38,289 nt of DNA, taken from Erysipelotrichaceae bacterium. GTDB lineage: Bacteria > Bacillota_I > Bacilli_A > Erysipelotrichales > Erysipelotrichaceae. Below the pieces are notes generated by a model, which saw nothing but the letters and a program-made list of their open reading frames with translations, did no database searches and had not been told where the DNA came from. Numbering within the stretch: position 1 is the stretch's first letter; every line of letters starts with the position of its first letter. This document shows positions 18,309-27,016 of this stretch, piece by piece. Location: assembly GCA_012516665.1 (NCBI GenBank), contig JAAYWN010000043.1:1-38289 (forward strand), read 5' to 3'. The translations under genes were made by a program, and so were the position numbers.

Positions 18309-18770
18309 ATGGGATTAAAAACGATGTATATATTTTGGTCTTCTTTATTATCTGCGATACTGGCCCAGGTACTGAAACCAGTGATCTATTATTTCTTTAT
18401 TGGGCATAAATGGCAGCCTGCCCGCGTCAAGGATGCCGGCGGTTTCCCATCTTCTCATTCCGCCATGGTGTCTGCCTTGGCCTTATCTGTCGGTCTGCAG
18501 GAGCGATTTTCCTCCCCGCTGTTTGCCGTCACGCTGACAGTTGCCTGCATTGTGATCTACGATGCAGCGAACGTGAGGTATTATAGTGGACAAAATGCAA
18601 AAGTTACGCGACAATTAGTCAAAGATCTGCAGGAAGATCACCCGGAAGACTTCAATGATCCGATTTATTCCATTAAGCTGAAAGATGTGCTGGGCCATAA
18701 ATGGAAAGAGGTCATCGGCGGTATGGTACTTGGATGTGCTGTTGCCCTGTGCTTCCATTGGTATTTATAG
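18309..18770 (+). CDS. DUF212 / divergent PAP2 family protein (YuiD-like)
   Basis: Start set to 18309 after SD GGAG; DAGGFPSSHSAMVSALALSVG and YDAANVRYYSGQNA. Confidence 0.92.
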   Translation: MGLKTMYIFWSSLLSAILAQVLKPVIYYFFIGHKWQPARVKDAGGFPSSHSAMVSALALSVGLQERFSSPLFAVTLTVACIVIYDAANVRYYSGQNAKVTRQLVKDLQEDHPEDFNDPIYSIKLKDVLGHKWKEVIGGMVLGCAVALCFHWYL

Positions 18771-18782
18771 GACCGAGGAAAT

Positions 18783-19211
18783 ATGAATAGAGACGAAGAA
18801 GAAAAAAAAATCAATCAGGAAATAGATCAAACAATCAAGGAACATGAGATCCCTGCTCCCGCGCAGCCCGTCAAAGAAGAAAAAGGAGCGATCGAGCAGA
18901 GCCAGGAAGTCAAAGATCCCGAGACGCTGAAGGCATTGCAGAATGCGGAAGGTACCTTGGAACATCAGGATCTGATGGATCGCATCCAGCATACCCTGAA
19001 CAAGATCCGTCCATACATTCAGGCAGATGGAGGCGATGTGCAGCTGATCGATTATAAAGACGGCATTGTGACCGTATCCATGCTGGGAGCGTGCGCCGGT
19101 TGCATGGCCATCGATGCCACTCTGACGGATGGCATTCAGGCGATCCTGATCGATGAAGTTCCGGAAGTGCACAAAGTGCAGATGCTGGAAGCCAATCCAT
19201 ACGGGTATTAG
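18783..19211 (+). CDS. NifU-like (C-terminal domain) Fe-S scaffold protein with acidic N-terminal extension
   Basis: LNKIRPYIQADGGDVQLIDYKDGIVTVSMLGACAGCMAIDATL; about 60-aa Glu/Lys/Gln-rich extension. Confidence 0.9.
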   Translation: MNRDEEEKKINQEIDQTIKEHEIPAPAQPVKEEKGAIEQSQEVKDPETLKALQNAEGTLEHQDLMDRIQHTLNKIRPYIQADGGDVQLIDYKDGIVTVSMLGACAGCMAIDATLTDGIQAILIDEVPEVHKVQMLEANPYGY

Positions 19212-19219
19212 ATGATCTG

Positions 19220-19242
19220 ACAGGAGAGATCCTGTTTTTTTT
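19220..19242 (+). terminator. Terminator downstream of the NifU-like gene
   Basis: ACAGGA-gaga-TCCTGT followed by a T run. Confidence 0.85.
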
Positions 19243-19365
19243 GTGAAGGCTCATGGTTCAAGTCTGCGGTATTCTATTTAAAGAGCAGGAAATATCAATC
19301 CCTTTATTGTATTTTTCTAAAATATTTCATGTTTTCAGCTATTTTTGATTCTTTTTTTGTAAAAT

Positions 19366-19398
19366 CAGGAAATTAATTCAAATTTTCCTGTTTTTTTT
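19366..19398 (+). terminator. Second terminator-like hairpin upstream of glnN
   Basis: CAGGAAA (19366-19372) pairs with TTTCCTG (19384-19390); T8 follows (19391-19398). Confidence 0.7.
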
Positions 19399-19407
19399 GT
19401 TTTTCAA

Positions 19408-19436
19408 TTGACGTAGCACAAGAATTGAAATACAGT
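19408..19436 (+). promoter_or_regulatory. Candidate sigma-A promoter of glnN
   Basis: TTGACG (19408-19413), 17-nt spacer, TACAGT (19431-19436); SD AAAGGAG then ATG 19462. Confidence 0.65.
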
Positions 19437-19461
19437 TTTCAAAAAGAAAAGGAGATGTTCA

Positions 19462-21558
19462 ATGCCTACACCGTATGAAGGTTTTGGATCACTCGTCTTC
19501 AATGAAGATGAGATGAAAGACAGGCTTCCCGGTCCCGTCTATGATTCCTGGGAGAAAACAGTCGCAAATGAAGGCACCTTGGATCGGCCTACTGCAGATG
19601 CCATCGCCCATGCCATGAAAAGATGGGCCATGGAGCAGGGCGTTACGCACTTTACCCACTGGTTCCAGCCAATGACTGGAGGCACTGCTGAAAAGCATGA
19701 TGCCTTCTTAGAACCAGATGAGCAGGGAGAGCCAATTGCCCGTTTTTCGGGGAAGATGCTGATCAAGGGAGAGCCAGATGCCTCCAGTTTCCCATCCGGC
19801 GGATTGAGAGCTACATTTGAAGCCAGAGGATATACGTATTGGGATGTTACCTCCCCTGTCTTTATCAAGGAGAATGTCCTATGCATTCCGACCATTTTCG
19901 TATCCTACAATGGCGAAGCATTGGATAAGAAAGAACCTCTGTTAAAATCCTTGGAAGTCCTGAGCACTTCGGCGACAAGATTAGTCAATCTCTTTGGTGA
20001 CAAGGAAGTCAAGTCATGCAACATCTCAGTCGGTCTGGAGCAGGAATACTTTTTGATCGATCGGAAATATTTTGACCAGCGCTTAGATTTAAAACTGACC
20101 GGAAGAACGCTGTTCGGCACTTCCGCAGCCAAGCGGCAGGAATTGGATGATCACTACTTCGGATCCATTCCGACAAAGGTCCAGGCCTTCATGACCGATG
20201 TCAATCAGCAGCTGTGGAAGCTTGGCATCTATGCTAAAACGGAGCATAACGAAGCTGCTCCGGCACAGTTTGAATTGGCACCGATCTTCTGCAAAGGAAA
20301 TATTGCCGTAGATCAGAACCAGGTGACCATGGATATCCTGCGCAAGACAGCCGAAAAGCATGGCCTTGCCTGTCTCCTGCATGAGAAGCCATTCAATGGC
20401 ATCAACGGATCCGGCAAACATAACAACTATTCCATCATCACAGACAACGGGCAGAACCTGTTTGACCCAGGCAAGAAACCAGCCGACAATATCCGCTTTC
20501 TGACTTTCATCTGTGCCTTTATCCAGGCGGTTGATGAATATCCGGTGCTGCTGCGCATGAGCGCTTCCTGTACCGGCAATGATCATCGCTTAGGTGCCTT
20601 GGAAGCACCGCCAGCCATCATCTCGATCTTCTTAGGATCTTATATTGAAGATATTCTCTATTCTCTCTATCAGGATCATCCTTCCCAGAAAAAAGGAAAG
20701 ACAGAAGACAAAGATGACTTCAATCCAGTAGCCGGACTGTCTTATATTCCGCATGACAATACAGATCGCAACCGTACATCTCCTGTCGCCTTTACAGGCA
20801 ATAAGTTTGAGTTCCGTATGCTGGGATCTTCGATGTCTGCCTCCTTTGCCAATACGGTGCTCAACTGCATCATGGCACAGTCGCTCAATAAGATCTCCGA
20901 TCAGCTGGATGGCATCAAGTATCTGCAGGATGTCAGAGAAAAAGCATTGGAGATCTGCCGCAATATGATCCATGATCATAAGCGCATCCTGTTCTCGGGC
21001 GACGGCTACAGCGAAGCATGGGTCAAGGAAGCCAAACGCAGAGGTCTGCCGAATGTTCCTTCCTTCATTGAATCGGTCGAAGTGCTGAAAGATAAAAAGG
21101 TCATTGATCTGTTTACTTCCTTAGGCGTCTATACTGAAAAAGAACTGGAAGCCAATCGCAGGATCATGGAAGAACAGTATGACCGTACCATGGACATCGA
21201 AGTTCGCACACTGATTGAAATGTGCAGAAAAGATGTTCTGCCGGCCATGAGCGCAGAGTATAGCTTCTATGCTGAAGCCGCAAAGAACGGCGGCAAAGAA
21301 GCGCCGAAGTTCTTGGCTAAAAGAATGAGCCAGCTGTCAGAACTGATCGACAATGTATATGCAGCAACGGAAAAAATGACAGTGCTCTGGAAAGATGCCA
21401 ATTCTTCCGAAGATGACTTTGAAACGGGAAAGAAGATCTATTATACGGTCGCACCGCAGATGGAAGTCCTGCGGAAGTATATCGACCGCTATGAAGAGAT
21501 TGCTTCAAGGCAGTTCTATCACATGCCTCTCTATGAGGAAATGCTGTTCAATATCTAA
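19462..21558 (+). CDS. glnN: Glutamine synthetase type III
   Basis: 698 aa; GLEQEYFLIDRKYF, NEAAPAQFELAPIF, HEKPFNGINGSGKHNNYSI, GNDHRLGALEAPPAIISIFLG, NRTSPVAFTGNKFEFRMLGSS. Confidence 0.95.
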   Translation: MPTPYEGFGSLVFNEDEMKDRLPGPVYDSWEKTVANEGTLDRPTADAIAHAMKRWAMEQGVTHFTHWFQPMTGGTAEKHDAFLEPDEQGEPIARFSGKMLIKGEPDASSFPSGGLRATFEARGYTYWDVTSPVFIKENVLCIPTIFVSYNGEALDKKEPLLKSLEVLSTSATRLVNLFGDKEVKSCNISVGLEQEYFLIDRKYFDQRLDLKLTGRTLFGTSAAKRQELDDHYFGSIPTKVQAFMTDVNQQLWKLGIYAKTEHNEAAPAQFELAPIFCKGNIAVDQNQVTMDILRKTAEKHGLACLLHEKPFNGINGSGKHNNYSIITDNGQNLFDPGKKPADNIRFLTFICAFIQAVDEYPVLLRMSASCTGNDHRLGALEAPPAIISIFLGSYIEDILYSLYQDHPSQKKGKTEDKDDFNPVAGLSYIPHDNTDRNRTSPVAFTGNKFEFRMLGSSMSASFANTVLNCIMAQSLNKISDQLDGIKYLQDVREKALEICRNMIHDHKRILFSGDGYSEAWVKEAKRRGLPNVPSFIESVEVLKDKKVIDLFTSLGVYTEKELEANRRIMEEQYDRTMDIEVRTLIEMCRKDVLPAMSAEYSFYAEAAKNGGKEAPKFLAKRMSQLSELIDNVYAATEKMTVLWKDANSSEDDFETGKKIYYTVAPQMEVLRKYIDRYEEIASRQFYHMPLYEEMLFNI

Positions 21559-21608
21559 TAAAAAGGAATCCTGGAGTGATATGATCTATCCAGAATTCCT
21601 TTTCTTAT
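21559..21608. terminator. Bidirectional terminator glnN / bceB-like
   Basis: AAAAAGGAATCCTGGA ... TCCAGAATTCCTTTTCT inverted repeat between convergent genes. Confidence 0.75.
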
Positions 21609-23560
21609 GCATTCTTGTTTTCAACAATATGATAATACACTTTAGATGTCACAAAATAGACAAGCATGTAGATGACCGCAAATGCGCCAGCCGTGATCAG
21701 CAGATATTTCAGATACAGAGATGTATCTGTCAAACCGAAAGCCATCATCAGTTCATAGACGATATGGAAGGCAAAGCAGATATGCAGCAGTGCAACGCCC
21801 AATGGCATAAAGAATACAGTCAGCACCTGAGAATTGATCGACTTTCTGACTTCTGCTTTGGACAGGCCGACCTGCTGCAGGATCTCATAGCGATGACGAT
21901 CTTCATATCCTTCTGATACCTGCTTATAGTAGATGATCAGAACGGTCGCAATCAGGAACAGTGTTCCTAAGAAGACACCGACGAACAGCAGGGAGCCGAT
22001 CAATGTATATGCCTGCGTGCGGAAAGAAGAATAGCATTGTGCTTCACCGCCCTGGTCCGCGCTGAAATACTCATCCGTCAGTCTGTCGCAGAACTTCTGC
22101 TGCTCTTCATCTGTGGCAGATGTATCAAAGCTGTCATGCAGCGTCAGCGTTGGTTTCCCCTTAGCGTTCTGCACTGTATCCGTCATTGCATACGGATCAT
22201 TGCAGTAGATATATACCGCTGCCTGATCATTGCTTGCAATTCCTGTCTCCGCAAAAGCATCCGGATTCGAGAAGATCTCTTCTTTGACATGATAGCTGTT
22301 CTGATTGATCCTCAGAGCATCGCCGATCTGTCCTTTGAAAGAACAGTAAGCAGCAATCTCATCGCCATTCAGCACAATATCTCGGCCTGTCTGCTCGTTA
22401 TAGGAAGCAATCGGAAGAATGTTCACAGTGACCGAAGAAACATTGTCCGGCAGATTCAGAAGACCGACACTGTCGGCAGAAAGGAATGTACTTCCTTTGA
22501 CATAAACTATTTCATTTTCTCTTGCAATATCGTTATACGATGCCAATTCACCCGCTACCTTTGACTGATCTGCCGGTGAATCAACATAAGCTGTGATCTT
22601 AACACTTTTAGTAAAGGAGGTCTTGACAATGTTTTCTGTATTGACATACAGCGACAGGGTCATCGAGATCGTGACCAATACCATGCAGGAAAGGATGCAG
22701 ATCTGAGCAAGTCCTTTAGCATTCTGCTTCATGCGGTACATCATGCCGGAAACATTGATGAAATGATTCTTCTTATAATAGTATTTCTTATTCTTCTGCA
22801 GCAGTTTCAATACAGCTACCGAACAGGAAGTAAATAAGAAGAAGGTACCGATCATGACTAAAGCGACGGCAATAAAGAAATAGGTAAATGCCTCTGTCGG
22901 ATTTTTTACATACTGTGCCAGCCAATACCCGGCAATCAGGACAGCAGCACCGATAATAGCCATTGCCCAATTTGCTTTCGGAGCCTTTTCGCCCGCATTG
23001 CTGGAGGACATCAGATCAACTGGCTTTGTCTGATAGATCGTCTTCAGGGTCGAAAGATAAGCAAGGAAATAGATCACGGCAAATAAGCAGACTGCAGACA
23101 GAACTGGCGCCAGGCTCAGCCGCATCGTGATATCGCCGCCATATTTGATCATCCGCAGCAAGAGCAGCTGCATCAGTTTAGAGAATACCGTGCCAAGCAG
23201 GATGCCGCCGAGAACAGCAATCAGAAAAGCGAAGACTGTTTCAATAAATACAACACAGGCGATCTGCGGCTTGTCCATGCCAAGTACATTGTACAGACCA
23301 AATTCTTTTGTACGCCGTTTCATTAAAAAGCTGTTGATATACAGAATAAAGCTGACGGCAAACAGACCGACCACCCAAGAGCCCGAGCCCAGCGCAGCAG
23401 ACAGATTGCTGTTGTTCATACCGGGATCCATGGCCAGCATCAGAATGATGTAATACATCATGATCATGCCGGAGCTTGCCAAAAGATAAGGCACGTATAA
23501 ACGATAGTTTGCTTTAATATTTGTGCATGCCAGCTTTGCATAAAGAGAAAGCTTATGCAT
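21605..23560 (-). CDS. BceB-type ABC transporter permease (FtsX family)
   Basis: 651 aa, 10-TM pattern with a large extracytoplasmic insertion; MKRRTKEFGLYNVLGMDKPQI. Confidence 0.92.
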   Translation of the reverse strand: MHKLSLYAKLACTNIKANYRLYVPYLLASSGMIMMYYIILMLAMDPGMNNSNLSAALGSGSWVVGLFAVSFILYINSFLMKRRTKEFGLYNVLGMDKPQIACVVFIETVFAFLIAVLGGILLGTVFSKLMQLLLLRMIKYGGDITMRLSLAPVLSAVCLFAVIYFLAYLSTLKTIYQTKPVDLMSSSNAGEKAPKANWAMAIIGAAVLIAGYWLAQYVKNPTEAFTYFFIAVALVMIGTFFLFTSCSVAVLKLLQKNKKYYYKKNHFINVSGMMYRMKQNAKGLAQICILSCMVLVTISMTLSLYVNTENIVKTSFTKSVKITAYVDSPADQSKVAGELASYNDIARENEIVYVKGSTFLSADSVGLLNLPDNVSSVTVNILPIASYNEQTGRDIVLNGDEIAAYCSFKGQIGDALRINQNSYHVKEEIFSNPDAFAETGIASNDQAAVYIYCNDPYAMTDTVQNAKGKPTLTLHDSFDTSATDEEQQKFCDRLTDEYFSADQGGEAQCYSSFRTQAYTLIGSLLFVGVFLGTLFLIATVLIIYYKQVSEGYEDRHRYEILQQVGLSKAEVRKSINSQVLTVFFMPLGVALLHICFAFHIVYELMMAFGLTDTSLYLKYLLITAGAFAVIYMLVYFVTSKVYYHIVENKNA

Positions 23561-24320
23561 TCAGCTCACCGCCTCTGGCAACAACGGTCAAGGTCGACTG
23601 GATCCGCTCATAGAATTCTTCTTCGCTCATGGAAGCGCGGTACAGCTGATGGTATACTTCCCCATCCTTGATGAACAGGACACGGGATGCATGGCTGGCC
23701 GCATGAGAACTGTGCGTGACCATAACGATCGTCTGTCCTTCATTATTGATCTCTTCAAAGATCTTCAGAATATGTCCAGCTGCACGTGAGTCCAAAGCAC
23801 CCGTCGGCTCGTCTGCCAGAACAAGCTGAGGTGACGTGATCAGGGCGCGGGCTGCAGCAGCTCTCTGCTTCTGACCGCCGGATACTTCATAGGGGAATTT
23901 GTCCAGAAGTTCCGTGATCTCCAAACGTTTAGCAATCGGGGCCAGCCGGCGTGCCATTTCTACTTCCGGGCATCCCTTCAGTACTAGCGGCAGATAAATA
24001 TTGTCACGAATAGAGAAGGTATCCAGCAGATTGAAGTCCTGGAATACGAAGCCTAGGTTATCACGGCGGTATTTAGAAATATCGCGTTCGCTGATGGCCG
24101 TCGTATCCTTGCCATTCAGCAGAACAGATCCTGAAGTCGGCTTATCCAATGAAGCAAGAATATTCAGCAGTGTTGTTTTGCCTGAACCGCTTTCGCCCAT
24201 AATAGCTAAGTACTCTCCCTTTTCCACTGAAAAGGAAACATTACTCAGAGCCTGTACCTTATTCGTACCAAAGCGGCTGACATATACTTTCCGTAAGTTA
24301 TTTACTTGTAACAGTTCCAT
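23553..24320 (-). CDS. BceA-type ABC transporter ATP-binding protein
   Basis: Start set to MELLQV (24320) after AGGAGG; Walker A GESGSGKTT, signature VSGGQKQRAAAARAL, Walker B LVLADEPTGALDS. Confidence 0.95.
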   Translation of the reverse strand: MELLQVNNLRKVYVSRFGTNKVQALSNVSFSVEKGEYLAIMGESGSGKTTLLNILASLDKPTSGSVLLNGKDTTAISERDISKYRRDNLGFVFQDFNLLDTFSIRDNIYLPLVLKGCPEVEMARRLAPIAKRLEITELLDKFPYEVSGGQKQRAAAARALITSPQLVLADEPTGALDSRAAGHILKIFEEINNEGQTIVMVTHSSHAASHASRVLFIKDGEVYHQLYRASMSEEEFYERIQSTLTVVARGGELNA

Positions 24321-24404
24321 ATTTGAAACCCTCCTGACAGCTGTTAGAATAGTCCAGATCAAAAAGACCATCCATCGAACTGTCTTACAAAAGAAAGCCG
24401 AATC

Positions 24405-25373
24405 TTACAGTTTTGTAAGGTTCAGCCCTAAGATCACTTCTGTTCCTTTGCCTACTTCCGATTTCAGAAGTATCGTATGTCCAAGCTGCTTTAGAATACG
24501 ACGGCAGAGATATAGGCCGATACCGCTGGCATGATCATCAATGCGGCCATTGTATCCGGTATATCCTTTTTCCCCTACACGGGCAAGATCTTCAGCACAG
24601 ATGCCGCATCCTGTATCTGCAATGATCAGATTGCCATCTTCCGCATAAATGCGAATGCTGCCATGCTCTGTATATTTCAGGCTGTTGGAAATGATCTGTT
24701 CAATCACAAAGAGGAGCCATTTTTTATCCGTTACTGCGTGCATGTTCGTCAGAACGTAATCCAGTTTCAGTTTTTTATGAATGAATTGGCTGCTATAATG
24801 GCGCACAGCTTCCTGTATGATCGGATCCAAAGCATAATCATTCAGGACAAAATCTTTGGTAATATCGTCCGTTTTCAGATAATGCATCACGATCGAAACA
24901 TATTCTTCAATGCGAAAGAGCTGATCTTTGATTTCAGGGTCGCCATGATCATCGATCAATAGATGCATGGCTGCGATCGGTGTCTTGATCTGATGTGCCC
25001 ACATGGCAAAATAGTCGCTGCGATCGCGGTACTTTTCTTCTTCTTTCGTTACATACTGCCGATGACTCACGGCTAAAGAATGCAGCAGATCCTGATACAT
25101 GGATATCTCCATGTCATTTGACTCTCGCAGATGCTCGCTGCATCCCTCAATATCCATACTTGCATTCAGTTCTTTCAGATACTGGATCCTGGTGCGGTAC
25201 CGCGGATATCCAAAACAGAGCAGAGCCGTACCGACGGTCAGAACAATGAGCGAAGCATACATCACGGCCGGACGCAGCTGGGCATATAGGAGCGCAACAA
25301 TCAGAAAGGTGCCGACTGTAAACAAAGAAAACAGGATCTTCGTCAGCTGTTTCCGCAGATATCCGAAGATCAT
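24405..25373 (-). CDS. BceS-type sensor histidine kinase
   Basis: Two TMs with short loop; WAHQIKTPIAAMHLLI H-box; IADTGCGICAEDLARVGEKGYTG; ASGIGLYLCRRI. Confidence 0.94.
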   Translation of the reverse strand: MIFGYLRKQLTKILFSLFTVGTFLIVALLYAQLRPAVMYASLIVLTVGTALLCFGYPRYRTRIQYLKELNASMDIEGCSEHLRESNDMEISMYQDLLHSLAVSHRQYVTKEEEKYRDRSDYFAMWAHQIKTPIAAMHLLIDDHGDPEIKDQLFRIEEYVSIVMHYLKTDDITKDFVLNDYALDPIIQEAVRHYSSQFIHKKLKLDYVLTNMHAVTDKKWLLFVIEQIISNSLKYTEHGSIRIYAEDGNLIIADTGCGICAEDLARVGEKGYTGYNGRIDDHASGIGLYLCRRILKQLGHTILLKSEVGKGTEVILGLNLTKL

Positions 25374-26038
25374 ATCTGGTAGCCCGATCCCTTTCTGGTA
25401 ATGATAAAGTCTTTGAGACCGAGTTCTTCCAAGGTATGGCGCAGACGTGTCATGTTGACGGTCAGGGTATTGTCATCAATAAATTCATTGGTCTCCCACA
25501 ATCTCTGCATGAGAGAATCACGCGAAATAATATGTCCCTGATTCTCCATCAATATCTGCAGGATACGGTACTCATTTTTTGTCAGGTCCTTCTGCTGGCC
25601 TTCATAGCTGATTGAAGAATTATTCAGATCCAGGGTCAAACCCTGATAGGTCAGGAAATTTGCCGGGGCAGACAAATCATACGTACGCCGCAGCAAAGCT
25701 TGGATCTTAGCAATCAGCACATTCATATCAAAGGGCTTGGCAATGAAGTCATCGCCTCCCATGTTCATGGCCATGACAATATTCATACTGTCAGACGCAC
25801 TGGATATAAAGATCACCGGCACCTGCGAAGTCTCGCGGATCTTTGTGCACCAATGGAAGCCATTATAAAAGGGAAGCTTGATATCGAGCAGCACCAGGGA
25901 CGGCTGAAAGTCCTGGAATTCTTCCATGATCTTCTGAAAATCACTGGCTCTCTGTGCAGCATATCCCCACTCCCGAAGCTGTTTTTCCAATTGTTCGCCG
26001 ATGACATGGTCATCTTCTACGATCAAGATCTTATACAC
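25370..26038 (-). CDS. OmpR/BceR-type response regulator
   Basis: KILIVEDDHVIGEQL, LVLLDIKLPFYNGF, winged-helix C-terminus; overlaps the kinase start by 4 nt. Confidence 0.95.
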   Translation of the reverse strand: MYKILIVEDDHVIGEQLEKQLREWGYAAQRASDFQKIMEEFQDFQPSLVLLDIKLPFYNGFHWCTKIRETSQVPVIFISSASDSMNIVMAMNMGGDDFIAKPFDMNVLIAKIQALLRRTYDLSAPANFLTYQGLTLDLNNSSISYEGQQKDLTKNEYRILQILMENQGHIISRDSLMQRLWETNEFIDDNTLTVNMTRLRHTLEELGLKDFIITRKGSGYQI

Positions 26039-26054
26039 AATGCTGCCTTTCTTA

Positions 26055-26534
26055 TTACATGCCTAGATATCTGTATGCATATTCTCTCTGCTGCAGACGA
26101 TCCAGTTCATCGATCTTATCATCCGTCAGCACATACAGCAGAAATTTACGGCGCATTTTGTTCATATGGCTTGGCCGTACATCATAGAACCGCGATACAG
26201 AGTCCAAGGAATCTCTTTTTACAAACGTCATCCATACCAATGCTTTATATGCAGGTGACGGCATCAGTTCGATCGTATTTACGATCCAATCCATCCTGGA
26301 CTGAAAATATGCTTTTCTGTCCTCCAGACGATTTTTCTGTTCAATCAAAGCTATCATGTCTTTTTCATGATGCGACGGTGTAGAGCCGATTTTTTCTAAA
26401 GACGGCGAATGGACGTTCTCCATTTTGATCTGCAGCACTTTCAGGCGGCCATTGATATTGTCGATATGTTCCTGAAAATCGAGATACCGATGGCATTCCT
26501 CACGAAATAGAATGATCTTATCATTATCATTCAT
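26055..26534 (-). CDS. Sigma-region-4-like / phage-type HTH regulator (protein 2)
   Basis: Likely start MNDNDK (26534); coiled N-terminus then LMPSPAYKALVWMTFVKRDSLDSVSRFYDVRPSHMNKMRRKFL (sigma-4-like HTH). Confidence 0.6.
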   Translation of the reverse strand: MNDNDKIILFREECHRYLDFQEHIDNINGRLKVLQIKMENVHSPSLEKIGSTPSHHEKDMIALIEQKNRLEDRKAYFQSRMDWIVNTIELMPSPAYKALVWMTFVKRDSLDSVSRFYDVRPSHMNKMRRKFLLYVLTDDKIDELDRLQQREYAYRYLGM

Positions 26535-26538
26535 GAGC

Positions 26539-26874
26539 TTATTCACCCGTATAGTCCAAAGCAGCGTGAAGCCACTTATCCATTGAATACTGGACCTGTC
26601 TTCTTGTAATGCCGAACTCATGCGCAATATCGACCTGCGTTTTTTCTTCCACAAAAAGCAGAAAGATCATCAATCTTGCATTCGTGCCGCATTTTTTTTC
26701 TATTCTGTCTAAGATCTTATCCACATAATCAACATCTTCCTGCATGAATCTGACCATCTGCTCCGTCAGAGCATCCAGTCCCTGAGCGTTTTTATAACGC
26801 ACAAGGTTTTCTTTTTCATTGCGATAAGCACGGCAGGAAGCGTGAAACGCTTCTTGGCTCTCTTTGTAATCCAT
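26539..26874 (-). CDS. Sigma-region-4-like HTH protein (protein 1)
   Basis: SD GGAAGGA upstream; RLMIFLLFVEEKTQVDIAHEFGITRRQVQYSMDKWLHAAL resembles a sigma-4 HTH. Confidence 0.65.
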   Translation of the reverse strand: MDYKESQEAFHASCRAYRNEKENLVRYKNAQGLDALTEQMVRFMQEDVDYVDKILDRIEKKCGTNARLMIFLLFVEEKTQVDIAHEFGITRRQVQYSMDKWLHAALDYTGE

Positions 26875-27003
26875 AATGAATCCTTCCCCACGAACATTCG
26901 TTAATGTACAAATAATGCCCTCTTACCTTAGCATACTTTTGTGTATTTTTGTGCATTTGGCATCATTTATTTATGAAATGGACAAATAAAAAGATGAATA
27001 GTG

Positions 27004-27009
27004 TATAAT
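27004..27009 (+). promoter_or_regulatory. Candidate -10 box (TATAAT) of the COG2509 flavoprotein gene
   Basis: TATAAT ends 8 nt before the ATG at 27017. Confidence 0.6.
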
Positions 27010-27016
27010 TCCCCAT

